Below, in pieces: positions 8,468 through 23,400 of a stretch of DNA of 64,000 nt; position 1 is the first letter of the stretch; each line of letters begins with the position of its first letter. The notes under the pieces were generated by a model. It made no database searches and was not told the DNA's origin. It saw nothing but the letters and a program-made list of their open reading frames with translations. The DNA is from Owenia fusiformis (lineage: Eukaryota; Annelida; Polychaeta; Sabellida; Oweniidae): the NCBI GenBank assembly GCA_903813345.2, contig CAIIXF020000003.1, forward strand, positions 19,914,931 through 19,978,930, read 5' to 3'. A program made the translations under genes and the position numbers.

Positions 8468-11400
8468 GTAAGTGTGTTTTAGAATATATATTTCTTAATA
8501 TTTGCCATTTAGTCTCTGAAAGGGATACCTAGACACTTGACATTCCATGGAGAATTCTGTGTTGAAATTTCCACAAATTCATGACTCACTTCTGATTTCT
8601 CAATGGAAGTGTATTTTAGTAGCCCTTTAGTTGTTGTAAATTACATGTTAGATTGACAAGTGGAAGCAGCTTGGAGACAACTGATTTATCAGTCAATTTT
8701 CAACCACTTGTAGTTAGTTACTAAATTACTATAATTGATAAGTAAAAAGGGGGGGGGGGCATTCCATATGTCAAGACAGAGGGCGGCATATAATTCTGCT
8801 CAAGACCAACCCGGGAGTAGCTGTTATGAAAAATAATTGAACCTCAATCTGTGAAACATCAATGAACATGTAAACCAGAAGTATCCGCTGCTGCTAAATA
8901 AGTCCCTAGCATCGGTTGTAGCTGACTTCACACTCCCCTTGATCATAATAATAATACTGACTTAATACTAATTAGAGGCATAACCTTACAGAAACACTGT
9001 CATTAGAATACGACAATAGGGCAAAGTTTTACTTATTCTGCTCTGACTAGCTTTGATACCCAATAAACATAATACGGGAACCCGCCTTTTTGAGATTCTA
9101 TGAAGGTATTTAGTTGAGTAAAATAAACCCTTTGTATGGTACCAAAGAATTTTTATTTGCAAAAATTGTTGTGTAAATAACAGTTATCCTTATAAAGTAT
9201 TTACCATTAAACATTATCGATATTTCTTTCATATAGTAATAGAATTGATCAAGGTGTATTATGAAGTTTAATTGATGTTTTTAGAGATCCAATATACCTT
9301 CAATTCTTTTTTATGAGATTTGAACCGAGAACCACTGATACTCCAAATAGTACCAAATGTAATCTCATCATATCTTATTGAATTAAATTAAAGTGTCAAC
9401 ATTTAATATGTCATTAAAATATACTGCAAACCACATGTAAATATAGAACTGAATCATTTGACTCATCAGCATCCTACTCCATTTTTCCTATGTTTGTTTG
9501 ATATGTCTATTTACAGTCATGTAATTTTTGAAATTTTAAGTTCATGGCTGGTTTTACAGATCTTTTTAAGCCATGAATGGCTAGATTCATATTGCTCCAG
9601 CTTTGATTTTAACATAAAATACTTTAATTGGGATGGATTTTCATTGACATTCAACTTTTTTGCAGAATTATGTCATCTTTGCCAAATGTGAATGTCTGAT
9701 TAACCTATGTGTTGCTTGATATAATAAACCTGATATAGTATATACATGTACTTTAACACCCCAGTCACATTTCCTAGGACAACCATTCTGTCTATCATTT
9801 CTGCGGTCAGTAACATTTTTACGCTGTTAAACTTCACAAAGTTATATCCCAAACCAGGTAATGATATTATTAGCATTGTGTTGGTAATTAACTGATGATA
9901 TTGTGGGTTAGAACTTTGGAATCTTGATGGCAGTTCAGCATGTCGATTCGAGATTTCAGTTTTATGGCAGTTTGACATTATATTAGATGAGTTTTGCAGT
10001 CTTTTTGCTGTTCTGTTATTCATTTCCCGATTAATCTCAGCATGCAAAAATGTGTGAAAGAATGGAAATCAATGTCAAGAGTTCTCTCTGTAGCAGGTCT
10101 TTCACTAAAAGGAGATGCCCTCCAATCAATAATAATATTCTTAACCTCAATGTATAAATAGATTTAAGCCATTTATCTGCTCTATTGAATAGATTTTTAA
10201 AGATATTGATAATTTGATTTATATTTAGTAAAATTAAATATATACACTACATTCCTTTAGTGTTAAGTAAGTTATCAGCGGTCAACCTAGTTAGGTATGG
10301 AGGAATTTAGATCTGTCTATTTAAATAAAAGATTAATTTGGTCTATTTTTATTTACTTATTTACCTTACTTGCCAAAACATATGCTCTAATTGGTTAATA
10401 TTCAATATGTTGTAATGATATTCAAATTTATTTGTTTATTAATTCAGTATTGTTTGGTTGATGAAGTGTTATCATGACTTTGATAAATAATACAGGTACT
10501 ACTGTAGTTTTTAAGAGGCACATCATGAAGTTAAGAGGGGATTCCTAGGCTCTGAGGAGATGTTTATTTATTGATAGTAAATTCAGTAACTAATTGAATA
10601 TTATCTTCGAACATGGATCACTTAGTTCTTACTTATCTCAAGATTCAAGAATATAAAGTAAACTAAGTCTATATTTTGAATATTTCAGAAGTGTCATTGA
10701 ATTATAAATGTGCAAAAATGTCTTTGATTTGACGATTTAATGATAAGATTGAAACTACATGTGAAGTCTATGTTCATTTTATCAATAGCATTTTGTACAC
10801 TAATTGAATATACATAATAGCACATTTATGCATTGGTCAAGAAGACATACATAAAAGATATATATTCTAGTTTTCTAGTTCAATATTATAAGGAAAAATT
10901 CTTCTAAAATTAAATTATTTTCATATTGTTTTCACTGCTATATGTCTTCATTTCCCTTTTTAGCACTATAATTAGTGAAAAATGTCGTAATTCCCAGTGG
11001 CAATTTCCTGTAAATAATCTATCTTGATGCCTAATGAAGTATCTTAGGATAGATTCGCATGATGTGCTTTCCATAATTATAATCACCAATGATAGATGAA
11101 ATAGGTGATATTTATCATATTTTTATCTGTACGAGTTATATTGTAGAATGTAACGTTCAAAGTCAAATTTTTTTTGTGAAATCATGGAACTACTAAGATA
11201 AGGAAAATCTTTTTCGTTCTTATTGAAACTTGAGTCAAGTAGAAGTACATTAGGTACTTACATGTTATTGTGACCTTCTGATGCCAATAGCATGTAAACA
11301 TAATAAACAGACCAAAGTAAAATAGATAGAATTGTATATTAGAGTAAAAAAATGGGTCTTTGGGACCTTAATATGCAAAGCTTAAAGCAATGTACAGTGA

Positions 11401-14400
11401 AAGCTGTCTAAGTGAACACCTCTCTTTAGAGAACACCATATTTAGTAAATACAGTATTACTTCAAGGCACATTTTGCATTGACTTCTATATCAAAAACCC
11501 TCTCTGTAGTGAACACCTACCTCCAGTGAACACTCTTTGTGGCTCTATAGGCGTTCTCTATATACAGGTTTTACTGTATAGCAATATGCTAACTCACCTT
11601 TGTAATTACATGTATTATGTTAGGGTAAGGTGAACTGAAATAAAGTCTTTGCACCTGAGCTGAAACAGGTGAGCCTTGATGTTATTGCACCTACCTGCTC
11701 ACCTTTAGAATAAGAATATTATTCCATTCTAAAAGAGGAATACATGCATCTCTTTCACCTTATATTTCCGTGTTGCAGAGGTTTATTTAATGGGGAATGC
11801 AGCGTACATTCTCTATTAAAATAGGAATACACATATTTAAAAGAAGATAAGCAAAAGAGCCTAGTATTGCCCGGGTCACATTTGCTCCAATCCATTGGCC
11901 GGGCTGACACCCGGCCGATTGAGTGTTTTGTTAAATGTTGTATTTAATTTTGAACAAAATAATCGGCCAGGCGCCTGAAAATCGGAGCAAATGTGACCAA
12001 GGCATTAATGGGGTAGATGAGTTTCCTTTAAAAGAACAAATCAAACTATATATATTTGAAAAGGCATGAATATGGTAACATTTTAAAACTCATTTGTATT
12101 TGTTTGCACCTGGCATCCAGGGATGTTAACAGTTATGTCAGAAAAGGTTTAAAAAGTTAATATGATACAGAACTTGTTTTTTGGCCTATTTTTGGCCTAC
12201 TTTGAAATCTAAAACAATTTCAGCGTTTTTTTCAAAATTTGTTTTCCAAAATTTATATATATGATTGATTTGTTGCATATTTGAAATGTTTTGACAGAAA
12301 TTTTAACTTGCAATGCTTCCATTGAGATGAGAAAATATATCAGTCCTAAGACCCATTTAAGAGGATTGGTAAGATCTTGTGTTCTCTCATCTACACAGTC
12401 TAATACCAGATACACAGCAGCATATGCAGAGATGGATCCGAAAAACAATAAGCCAATAAGGGGGGCAAATTTCAGGACAGAAAAATCGTTTGGGCAAAAA
12501 GCCAAAAATTGGCCCAAAATTTTGAAAATTTAAGGCCCATGTTTTTGATAATGTGAGCTAAAATTAAAAAAACAGGGTCCCAAAAAGCCCAGTTATGCCC
12601 AAGAAGGTGCAAAAAAAATTTGGCATTTTTTCTGGGCCCACCTTAAAGTCCCGTATGATTTCAATATACAAGCATTTGTGGCCTTGTTGGTGTGATTTGA
12701 AAATTCAAACTCAACCCCACATTTATGGTACTTTATATACAAGAGACTGGTTTGAATTCACTCTCTTTCTGAAGTAAACCAGTAATGTAAATACCAGTAA
12801 GACAACATTCTTATCACAAATACAAACAAAGTAATGTGTTATCATTACTCATTTATCATAATGGATAATATTATATATGGACAAAGCTCAAGTAGAAATA
12901 AATGTTGTTTTTCTATTATTAAATTAATTGGCAATTTATATTATGACATTTACATGTCTTGATATATTTTAATGTTAACTTGTCTTATGTTAGAATATTG
13001 AACTTCTGTATTAATATAGTTATACCAATATCGGTGGGCATTTGCAACAGTGTTTGGCATCTGTAACAGTTTTTGGTGTCTGTAACAAATGGCAGGTAGT
13101 GACATTTTGCATTTAAATGCCTTGTTTTATTTAGATGAAATAAAAACAAACTACTTTCTGTCATTTATTTAATAATATATGTTATTAAATAATTGAGATT
13201 ATTTCTAATCATTTGCCTTTACATAGATCTACATTATTTTTCAATTTCTTATCAATATTGCAAGTTCGATTATATCAGTACATGTTGCCCTCATTGAACA
13301 TGGGTAACTAATGTAAGATCAGCTGTTAAAAAAACAACTCATAGATAAAACTTACAAGTCAGTCTCATATCCAACCCAAGAAGTAGTTCACATGAGTACA
13401 TGTTTCATATATTATTCTTGCCATGATATCAAGTTCTGGTTATTAGGGATTGAAAAGGATTTAGACTTTGGTACCTCCCCGGTCAATATTAAGAAGATCA
13501 AATAAATAAGAAGCATATTTTCATGGAATTGTGCATGAGACTGTATTTCTCTAAAGATGCAAAAATTGTTTCTTCAGAATAATCACATTTAAGAATAGAG
13601 AAGTCCAGTTTCTATAAAACTCTCAGAAGATGACAGATTTTGTAATCATGAAAGTTGGTTATATACAGTCTGAATTGAAGCTGGATAAAAAGACAGCTTC
13701 TCGGTATCATATGAAACAAAGCCAGATCTAAATTCATCTACTATTTAATCATCTAATATCATATTATTTCCCTCAAGTAAAATCCTATGGTAATGTAATG
13801 TATTAGTCACCAAGAAGTCAGTTCTTTACGAAACAATCATTCCTTTTATATTATTATCCGGATAAAATGTCCCTGGGGTGGTATAAATGCTCTGATTTAA
13901 AGGCTGTTTTCAAGATAATAGTCTAGAAGTGTCTAGGGATCTCTGTGGAGCTATTTGATTATCTATGTATATCATTATAATGCCTTCTCTTTCAGACTTT
14001 CTTTCAGGATTTGTTGAAGATTATAACATGTGATTAAGATCAACGGTCTCTCCAGTATTGAGGCAAGCTATTGCTATTTCTTGACGAAATTTGTAAATTA
14101 CCCTATACAAAGTTGAAATTAGATTTTGGGTTTTGCACCATGGGAAAATTTAAAAATTCCAAAGAATTTAGGGTGTCATACATGATTTGGAAGTTCTGTC
14201 AAAAATTGGTATTATGTTTAATTAAGATTCCGGATCTACTAATTCCAAATCCATAAATTCTGGAGAGATTGCTGAAATGATATATAGTTCAATATTTACC
14301 TTTAATTATTATATAATTACTATAATAAATGTAGAGAATAATTATTTAGATATTTTAGAGAAATTGGCACTTTCCTTCCTTCATTTCCATTTTCCACTGA

Positions 14401-17400
14401 CCAACTCCTTTTTAATGCATATAATCATGCTGCTTTTTGCACAATTACCTTTTTACTTCTCCTGTTCTTACCCTTTTGTGTCATTCCATATTCAGCTTTT
14501 TCAAAAACTTCCTGGGAGAAAGTCGATGTGTTATTTTACATTTTTTTAAAATTTAGCTGTAGCATTAATGTTGTTTATCTTTGGAGAAGGGTTTTGATTT
14601 TAGTTTTCAGTATTTATTAAGACCATGTAAGATAATGCTGATTTGGTAACACTTTCACACTTACTTTTCTTAACAATAACAATTCTTTCATGAGAATATG
14701 ACGAGAGATAGTTGAGCAGTGGGCTGATCTCTTTTAACCTTTAAATATTTACCAACGTTTTTTTATTATTACAGTTTATAGCTATTGCATTGTTTATTAA
14801 TTACGTATTATATAAGAATGGTTAATTCTGTATTTTATATTAATTAATGTTGCATATATATATTATACTAATTTTAGATATGTTCATGTTTTCTTTTTCA
14901 TGTTTGCGACTTTTGTGCCGTTTGTCACACGGTAGTGGGAGGTTATGCCGTACTGTCTGGTAATTGCATATACGTATATATGTCACACGCCCGTACAATC
15001 TCATGCTTCAATTTTAAAGATCCAGGATAGTACAATATAGAACAGCACATTAAATTAAACTGCAGTACAGTACAGTACAGTACAGTACAGTACAGTGCAG
15101 TACAGTACAGTTCAGTACAGTTCAGAACAGTACAGTGCAGTACAGTTCAGTACAGTTCAGTACAGTTCAGTGCAGTACAGTACAGTACAGTAACACCTGA
15201 GTGATATGAACTCTTAATCTTGTCAAGTCTTTACTCTTCCTTAGTCCTCTTATGGAAATAAAGTGTAGAAGAGGATGTGCAGAGATTTGATGCAAGATTA
15301 CATCTGTTGAGTTGGTCTTAGTGTCCAGTTTAGATGTTCAGGTTATAGATTGATTTTATCACATTAGATCATGCAATGGAGATTCAAAAAATGTTTGGCT
15401 TATATTTCAAAGATATACTGTAAGTTATTGAATGATTTGGAGTGCAATACAGGATATATTCTGCTCAAGAAATTCCGTATTGGAACGAGACGAAGTTGAA
15501 TGCCAATACAGAATATCAAGAGCAGAATATATCCTGTATTGCATTTCAAATCATTCTATAACATTTTTATCGTGTGATCCTCTGTATTGCTACTGAGAAT
15601 ATTCCCTCCGTACCAATATTTTCTGTATTGCGACGGAGATGATCAATGGGGACAATCTCAGTAGCAATACAGATTGGTACAGCACAAGAACTGACCAATC
15701 AGAAGGCTTCATTTTATAGATCATAAGATAAATGATTGTATGTATGTGGGCAGTATGAAATAAATCAAAATTATCTATGTATTTTTATATTTGGGCGTGC
15801 ATAGTGACATTAGGTGCAAACAGATTCAAGAATTTCTATTGTACACTATGCCCAACTTTAACATGTTTCAATATGTTGCATTACCTGGGTCTTAAAAGGA
15901 ATTCTAATTTGAATATAGTAAAGATCCTCACTTCAGAACTCAGAAGTAGGCATGCACATTTGTGAAGAGATTGTACGGGTTTGTTATCTTGTATTTTGAC
16001 ACATTGGTGTGCTCATCTAATGTCGAGTTACCTTCCACTTAATTTACACAAATGTTTTTTTATTTATTATGAATTTAGCTGATGTTACTCTGAAGATGGG
16101 GTTCAGTTATGATAATCTGATTATTATGTCATTACCAGGAGTGGTGACATATTGTTAAAGTCTCTTTTTGTGGATGCTGTAAGAAATAAACATCTCACCA
16201 ATATACAACATGGGAGGTAGTACTTCCTGGTAAAATTGTTCATTGCATTTTTAAACAATTCTAAACTTAATTTTGGTCCAGTTTCTAAAAAGTAATCATT
16301 ATTTAAAGACAAATATTTTGACAAACATTTGATTTTAGAGAACAGTTGGGTAATGTTCTTTAACATTTAGGTAAGTGGGTATTGCATCCATAGCTTTGCA
16401 CCCAACTTATTTGCACCCAGTTAAAAATGAGAAGAAAAATTGATATGTTTTGACCAAGTTCAGAATCATAGTTATGCATCCCCTTGAGGAAAAAATTAAA
16501 GATTTTAAATACTAAAGTTCAGTCTATACCTGTGCCTGCTCATCAAATATATGGATCTGTTCATTTTGTGATTTTTGTAACAATTACAGAGCCCTTTAAC
16601 GGTAAAGTTATTTGTATATAGCTTAAAAACACATATAACAAAAAATCAAGTATTATTTGAGATATTCCTTGGTGCTTTTTATGTCACTGTCAGAAGTGGT
16701 GACATATTGTTATAGTCTCCAACTTTTTATTTATTATGGATGGCGGTTGGCATCTGTAACCAGTGGCAGGTGGTGACATTTTGCATATTAATGCCATGCT
16801 ATTAAACTGAATTGGCAAGTCCCATGTTGTAAGTGTAACAGAAGCTAATATGTCAGGCAATCCAATTTTTATAGATATTGAATTATTGAGATGAAATCGT
16901 TCAGTTCAGTTCAGTTTATTTCAATTTTTTTGGTATGATTTTTTTTCATTTTTTGATCAAGGCTATAATCTCTCACTAATATTTACAGAGTTGGGGTCAA
17001 ATACTTAGTAACCATTATTACCAATTTGAAAATGAAATGTAAAGTTTAGGTGAAATGTTTACTCCTTCAATTATATCTTCATCGATTGAAATGAAGCTTT
17101 TCATAGAGGTGTATTTTGAACATAATTTGACCCCAACTCTGTGATTTGAATGCTTTTTTGGTACATGGAAGGAGTGTCCTAATTACCCAAATGTTAACAT
17201 GTAAAAGCCTTCAACCACCATTTGCACAACATTATCTTACTTCATTATTCTTATTTTTGAGTAAACCGTTGGTAAAATGCTTGGCAAGAAAAGGAATTCT
17301 TATTTTTGTATTTCTTACACCCAGTGACAAATTCTTTAGTTACGCTCATTTCCAAAAAAGATGAAAACAATAATTTGAATATTATGATTTTTTCTATGTA

Positions 17401-20400
17401 AAAAAATAATTTTAAATAGCCTTCTACAAGAAAAGTTCTTGAACTGCAGAGCAATTGTTGTTACTTTGTTTACCTAACAAATAAGAACAATGTGGTAAGA
17501 ATGCGAAGGTGAAAAATAATGTGAACATGTCTTGTTTTGGGATATTAATGAACACCTCCTTGATTGAACTGTAGGGGGCTGTGCTGGTACTTCAAGCTGT
17601 TAGTTGCTGTGTCTTTAGAAAACCTTTTCACAGGCCATATCCAGATCCCATTCTAAAGTGAGTTTGCTCAGCAAAGCTCCAAGCCTGTAGCAAGCTTTTG
17701 CAAGAGGGGAGGGAGGTTCTTTTTAAAATAATCCAGGGAGGTTTCCTTTTTACAACTTTGACCCAAAATCACTTGAAAAGTGCTCAGGAGGGTGAAAGAC
17801 TACATGATTTTGGAAGAAATTTTAGCCATGGGGGGTGGAACCCCCGAACCTCCCTGGCTATGGGCCAGAGCTCTGTATGAGACATCTTCGTATGCTCAGT
17901 CTCCACTCAACTTAACTCAAGCCCCTGTATTGGCTATGATGCTGCAGGCAATGTCACTGTACAATGGGGTCTAGATTAAACCTGTGTTTTTTTGTTCGAG
18001 TGTTTGCATTCAGACATAGTTATGTATGTATTTACCATGGATGCTACATTGTCATCCCAATGGACTCTTATAACTGTAATTTTTCATTTACTAATTGTGT
18101 TAAAAAGTGCTAAATGCAAACACTGTTTTGTTCTATGTCTAATGAAACACTCAGAACTATTACAAACAAACATTATTGATTATGCAATTATGAAACTTAT
18201 TTCCCTATGGAGTATTATCCACTGTATATTATGAAAAATGGGACTAAATATTTTCAGTAATGTCCTATCAATGGGAGCCTCTGGCTGTAATGATGTTTCT
18301 TTTCATTGTTTTTATGATGATATTCTAGTGACTGTTTTGTCTATGATAATGAGTTATATTCATAACATATAGAAATAGTCATAATACATTATTATCTTCA
18401 CTATTGTATACAGTTGAGTTCACAGAGCCGAGAAATGGGCCAAATTAAAGAAACTACAAGTCGTGATTTATAGTCACTGCTTTATGTGAAGGGGTTTGGC
18501 ATCATCATAACAAATGGTTACACATTGGTTATTGCAACTAGGAAGTGATATTTTTGTCTTTGGTATTTAGTCTGCTGGGGGAGCCCTACATAACTAGGTT
18601 TATATAGGTTGATTTCTTCGCTAAATATGTTTTCTTGGAGTTATCTACTAGACTGAGTATGAACATATTGAACTGAATGCAGCCTAAGAAAATACTTAAA
18701 TGAAGAAATCCTTCATGCATTAATATGGGTTAACTACTAAACATGGCTTGTTTTTTAGTAACCGTGAACTGCACTGTATATAGCATGGGATGTATTAGTG
18801 TCAGTCTCATGTACAGCCCCAAGAAAACATTGCTATTCAGGAAATTGGCCTTTATAAATTAATGAAGGAGTTTCAATTTGAACCATTTCTTTGGACTGTG
18901 ATTAATACTGATATATGAATTTGAGTTCTGAGATGTTGATCAAGGCATGGTAGTTAATCCCACAATTCAGTTGGCTCTGATCAGATGCATCAAAGGCATC
19001 GTGGATAGTTGAATGTCTCTTTTGTTAAAATGAAACAATTTGACTTGGTTAAAACTCAAATGATTTGAACAGAATGAAAATAATTTTATTTTTAAGAATA
19101 TTTACTTCTATTTATGTAATTTCTATAGGTTACCACGTTATAGTTAGCAAGCATGACACAGCTTCTTAGTGACGCTTTTAGAAGATAACTTTAAATTAAT
19201 TAAGAAACTATAGTTAGGTAATTAACATGTTTTGGTGGAAGGACATAATTGTTATGGGTTTTAGGGTTCACAGTTATTTTATATTTTTTCATCAAATGTT
19301 GCCCTTTGTGTTGCTTGATCGTCAGGCATGTTGCATGTAGATGTTGTATTTTATTATTCAATTTATCCTGATACCTGATTGTGTTCTTTCCCTGTTCTCT
19401 AATAAATCGATCGATGCTAGATCAGTTACAAGGCTTAACACTCCAGTTTACTTGAGTTAATTGCCTGAGTTACGTATTTGTTGATGGGTAACATCTAACT
19501 TTATCTTCTTGCAACTGCAGATTTATTCACATTTATGCTTATTTTTGATATCTCAGCATTTTGATTGAAATGTATTGCAGAAAACTGTAGAAATGGGATT
19601 ATTTAATGCAATTTAGTTTATGTAGTAGTAATCACTGAAAGATCGGAAGATCTATATATAAGGGAGCCCATGTGTTTTACTTTACTATTCCACCCCCCCC
19701 CCCCCCGACCGTACCTTTTACATTAATTTGACTTAGCTTCTTAAAAAATAGCTTCCTCTACATGTTTTATAAGATAACCCCTGAACTAGCAGAGCCTATC
19801 TGAGCTTGTCTTCGCCAGGAGGACAATTTTCTATATATGGTCATTTTCTATGAGAAATATCAACACTGTGGCTTTCAGGATTTGTATTGATTAATGATCC
19901 AGGGTGTTATGGCAACAAATTAGGGGGTGAAGCTGATGAATTGTCTAGCCTATTCAGAGTTTAGTTTCAAAATAAACTCTGCGCTCAGGGTACGCCAACC
20001 TCAGATTAGGGAGGTAAATGAGTATAAGGGTAAGGTGGAGCAGATTCCTGCTAATTACTGGAGTGATATTTCTCAGTTGTTAAGTTAAAGCAAGGTATAC
20101 TGTTGCTACCATGTGGTCTGAGTTAACCAATCAGATTTTTATTAAAGATGGAGTTCTGACATTATGTTATGTAACATTTTCTTCCAGAACAAAGTCAAAT
20201 ACTTGAGAGAGCAATTCTGTATGGATTGCATTAGTGAGGGCAATTCAGAAATTCTTGAATGTTGTATATGCCTGGATTTTCATGTTACAAAGTCTCAATG
20301 TTGCAAATGTTAATCTGTGGTGAAATAGCACATATTGTGCAAACCTTCTTTAGCTATAGGATCGGTATACCTTTACAGTCAAGAATTCAATGCAAACAAC

Positions 20401-23400
20401 ATCTGTCACTTCTTTTATGGCCGTTAGTCTAGCACATGATCCATATAAAATTTCTTAAATCACATGTTTAGAACAAGACAATTTCCTCATTATTGGCTAT
20501 GTTTTGCTATAACTACTATACGATCACGAAATAATTGATGCGATGAAGATAAATGTTTAAAAAATCCCAAGGGATAGTTCAGTTGAGAGATAATAAGGCT
20601 TAAATTAGAAATTAAACCAAAATACCTCTCACTTTGTTCAGAGGTCAATAAGAGTATACATAATGATATCAAAGTTAGTTGGTTTTAATCAGCTGATTTA
20701 AAGTTTTAATTAGGGGTTGAGTCAAAATGTTACTTTTTTACATTGGTATTTTTTATGTATCACTGTTTGCTGTTCTTATTGCTGTTTGGTGGTCAGCATC
20801 TCAGCGTTCGACAACTGTAACAAATGGGAGGTGGTGACATTTGCTTGTTAACACCTTGTTTAGATTTGAGGCAGTTAAAAGTCATTCGCATTAAGTTAAG
20901 TTTAAATATTAGAATTAAGATGGGTATTAAAATATGTTATGTCAATCTCTGGAAGATATAAAAATGAGACGGCTTTGATTATGGTGTTTTGGTATCTGTA
21001 ACATCTTGTTACGCTTAGCAACTTGCAGTAACTTACCAGATGGTGACATTTTGTCATGTTAACATTTTGTCATGTTAACATTTTGTCATGTTAACATTTT
21101 GTCTATTATTATTCAATTAACTTTATTAATATGTATGTATTTTCACCTGGCCCCTTTAATAAATGGATTGATTGAATTGAAATAAATTACAGTACTGCTA
21201 TAGGGCATGGGTGTAGTGTCTGTATCAAGTATGTATAAGTACACGAGTTTACTTAACTGCTTAAGGGATTTCCAAATTTGTAAAATTGAAGTTCATACGT
21301 AAGAACAAGGCAGGCCTGTAAATGTGAGCCCTTTGAAAAATAATGAATTTTGAATGAGTATTTTTGGTGATTTAACAGTCATTGATTCATCTTTTTGTAG
21401 CAAGTTAATGTCTCATCCCATATGGTATAGATTAATTAATGTACCTACTATACTGTTCTTTTCTCATATCAATTCAGTTTATGTATTTAGTTGGATTATG
21501 AACTTTACATTGGCATTATACTAAATAAATGTTTTCTGAGAATAGAATATGATATAGACAAAAATGATTTTGCAAAAGCTTACTTTGGCATTTAGAAAAA
21601 GTATAAGCTACGTAGAATTCTAAGTTTCAAAATGAAAAACCTTCCTTACTTTGAAAGCTAATCATCAACTAGGCATTATGTTTGGCTTGGCTTGTGTATG
21701 TCATATTTTGTTTACCATATCTTATATGATTCTTAGTTGGCATAAATAGTATTCCTTTATGTGATGAAAATATTTTCACTACTTATTACCTTTAACCTCA
21801 AAACGTAACCAAGCTGATCAGTATTTTTATCACAATTTTTCAAAGTGGTATACTGTCATATCGTCTTATACTGAGGGGCATGCATCTGTGCATGAGTACA
21901 TCTCCGATCAATTTCAAATTTTTACAGATGAAGAGTAGGCTAGTGCCAAGATCTGATTAGGTTTTGAGCATGCTGGGTATATTACTTGGCGGCAATTTTG
22001 AATTGTTCCATAAATCTTGTCTTCAAAATTCTAGGAGAACCACTTATCCGTTCAACTTGAAATCTTTACAGATGCAAGAGCAAACTCGTGCCATGATCTT
22101 ATTATTAGGTTTTGGGCATGCTGGGTTACTAACTTTCATAGTTTTCTCTGAAAAAGTGGGATATTTATCACTACCTGTCTTGTTCTACCCTCCATTGATT
22201 TTGAATAAGTTAACATATAAGCATGCTCTCATTGTAAAATGGTCACTGATAGTACTTGCTTATATATTGAGGTCTGCGTTTAGATTTGATCAGTTAGAAA
22301 AGATGGCAGTTAGGGTATTCACCAGTAGGTTGATATGAGATCTAGATCATAATGTCACAAGTAGTATAGCTTTCAAATCCTTATCTTACCTCTTATACAA
22401 AGGTTATCATTCTTACCAGGAGTTCTATTAATTTCTGACAAAATTATTGGGAATCATAATCTTAACATTTAAAAAATACATTTAATAATATCTGTTGATT
22501 ATTTACATGTAATGGACTATCCACTTGAAAATTTTATAGTTTCTTATAATTTTGCCTGCTGCTGCTTTTGATGAACCCCTGTCAATAAATGTAACACCAA
22601 TTCATAAATAAAAAAAACTTGCAGACAACAAAAATCATAATGTTTGTCCAGAACTCATGAAGAAAACAGATATGAATAACGTGAAAACATGAATTAATAC
22701 AAAATGCATTAACCCAAATGACAGAAATCTATCAAATCATGCTGGAAATTGATAACCTGTCAGAATACAAAATGTGATTTTATGTTATATTGATTAACAA
22801 AAAGACCAATGCCATGTTTGGTTAAGATCAGTAGGCTAAACAAAATGATTATAGATTTTTGTTTATTGTTTAATATTCGAGGAAAACCAAAATATTATTT
22901 CTTGCCTATTTCTTCTTAAGTTAAAGCTTAAACAAACGTTTTATTACTGTGCATAAAGGATATAGTGTTTTGATTGATTTATGGCTATAAGTATGTTGTT
23001 GCATTTCAGTAATATTTAATCAAATCGTTTTTTCAAATGGCAAATGGTTTTCATACTATAAAGCACAAAAATGATATGAATAAAAGAGAATACAATTAAA
23101 GCTTCATCTTTACTATGTTCCCTTAAGATATTCAGATTCTAAAATGACTACTGTGTCAATATACATCAGAAAGACGTATTCAAAAATTCAAAAGGATTCT
23201 AGTCTTGAATAAAGTTTCTAATTATCCAAATCTATTTCCCCTCCCCAGAGTCTGTGGTGTGATTCTTAAAATCCTCAAAGAGTTGATCATGCGTTGTATC
23301 ATGACTTGAATTAGTAGGAGTTCAACTTGTCAGTTCAATCAGGAAAATTTAAGAAAAAAGGCATTATTTTGTTCAGTTTTATTGTCAGCAATTACCAATT

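Noticed and set aside
15056-15191. CAGTA array as a possible CRISPR or regulatory array
   Set aside because: Five-base units without spacers; a plain microsatellite.
21964-22338. 124-codon open frame
   Set aside because: Its sequence is shared with another intron stretch (53560-53710) and has the look of a dispersed repeat; no domain and no splice context.
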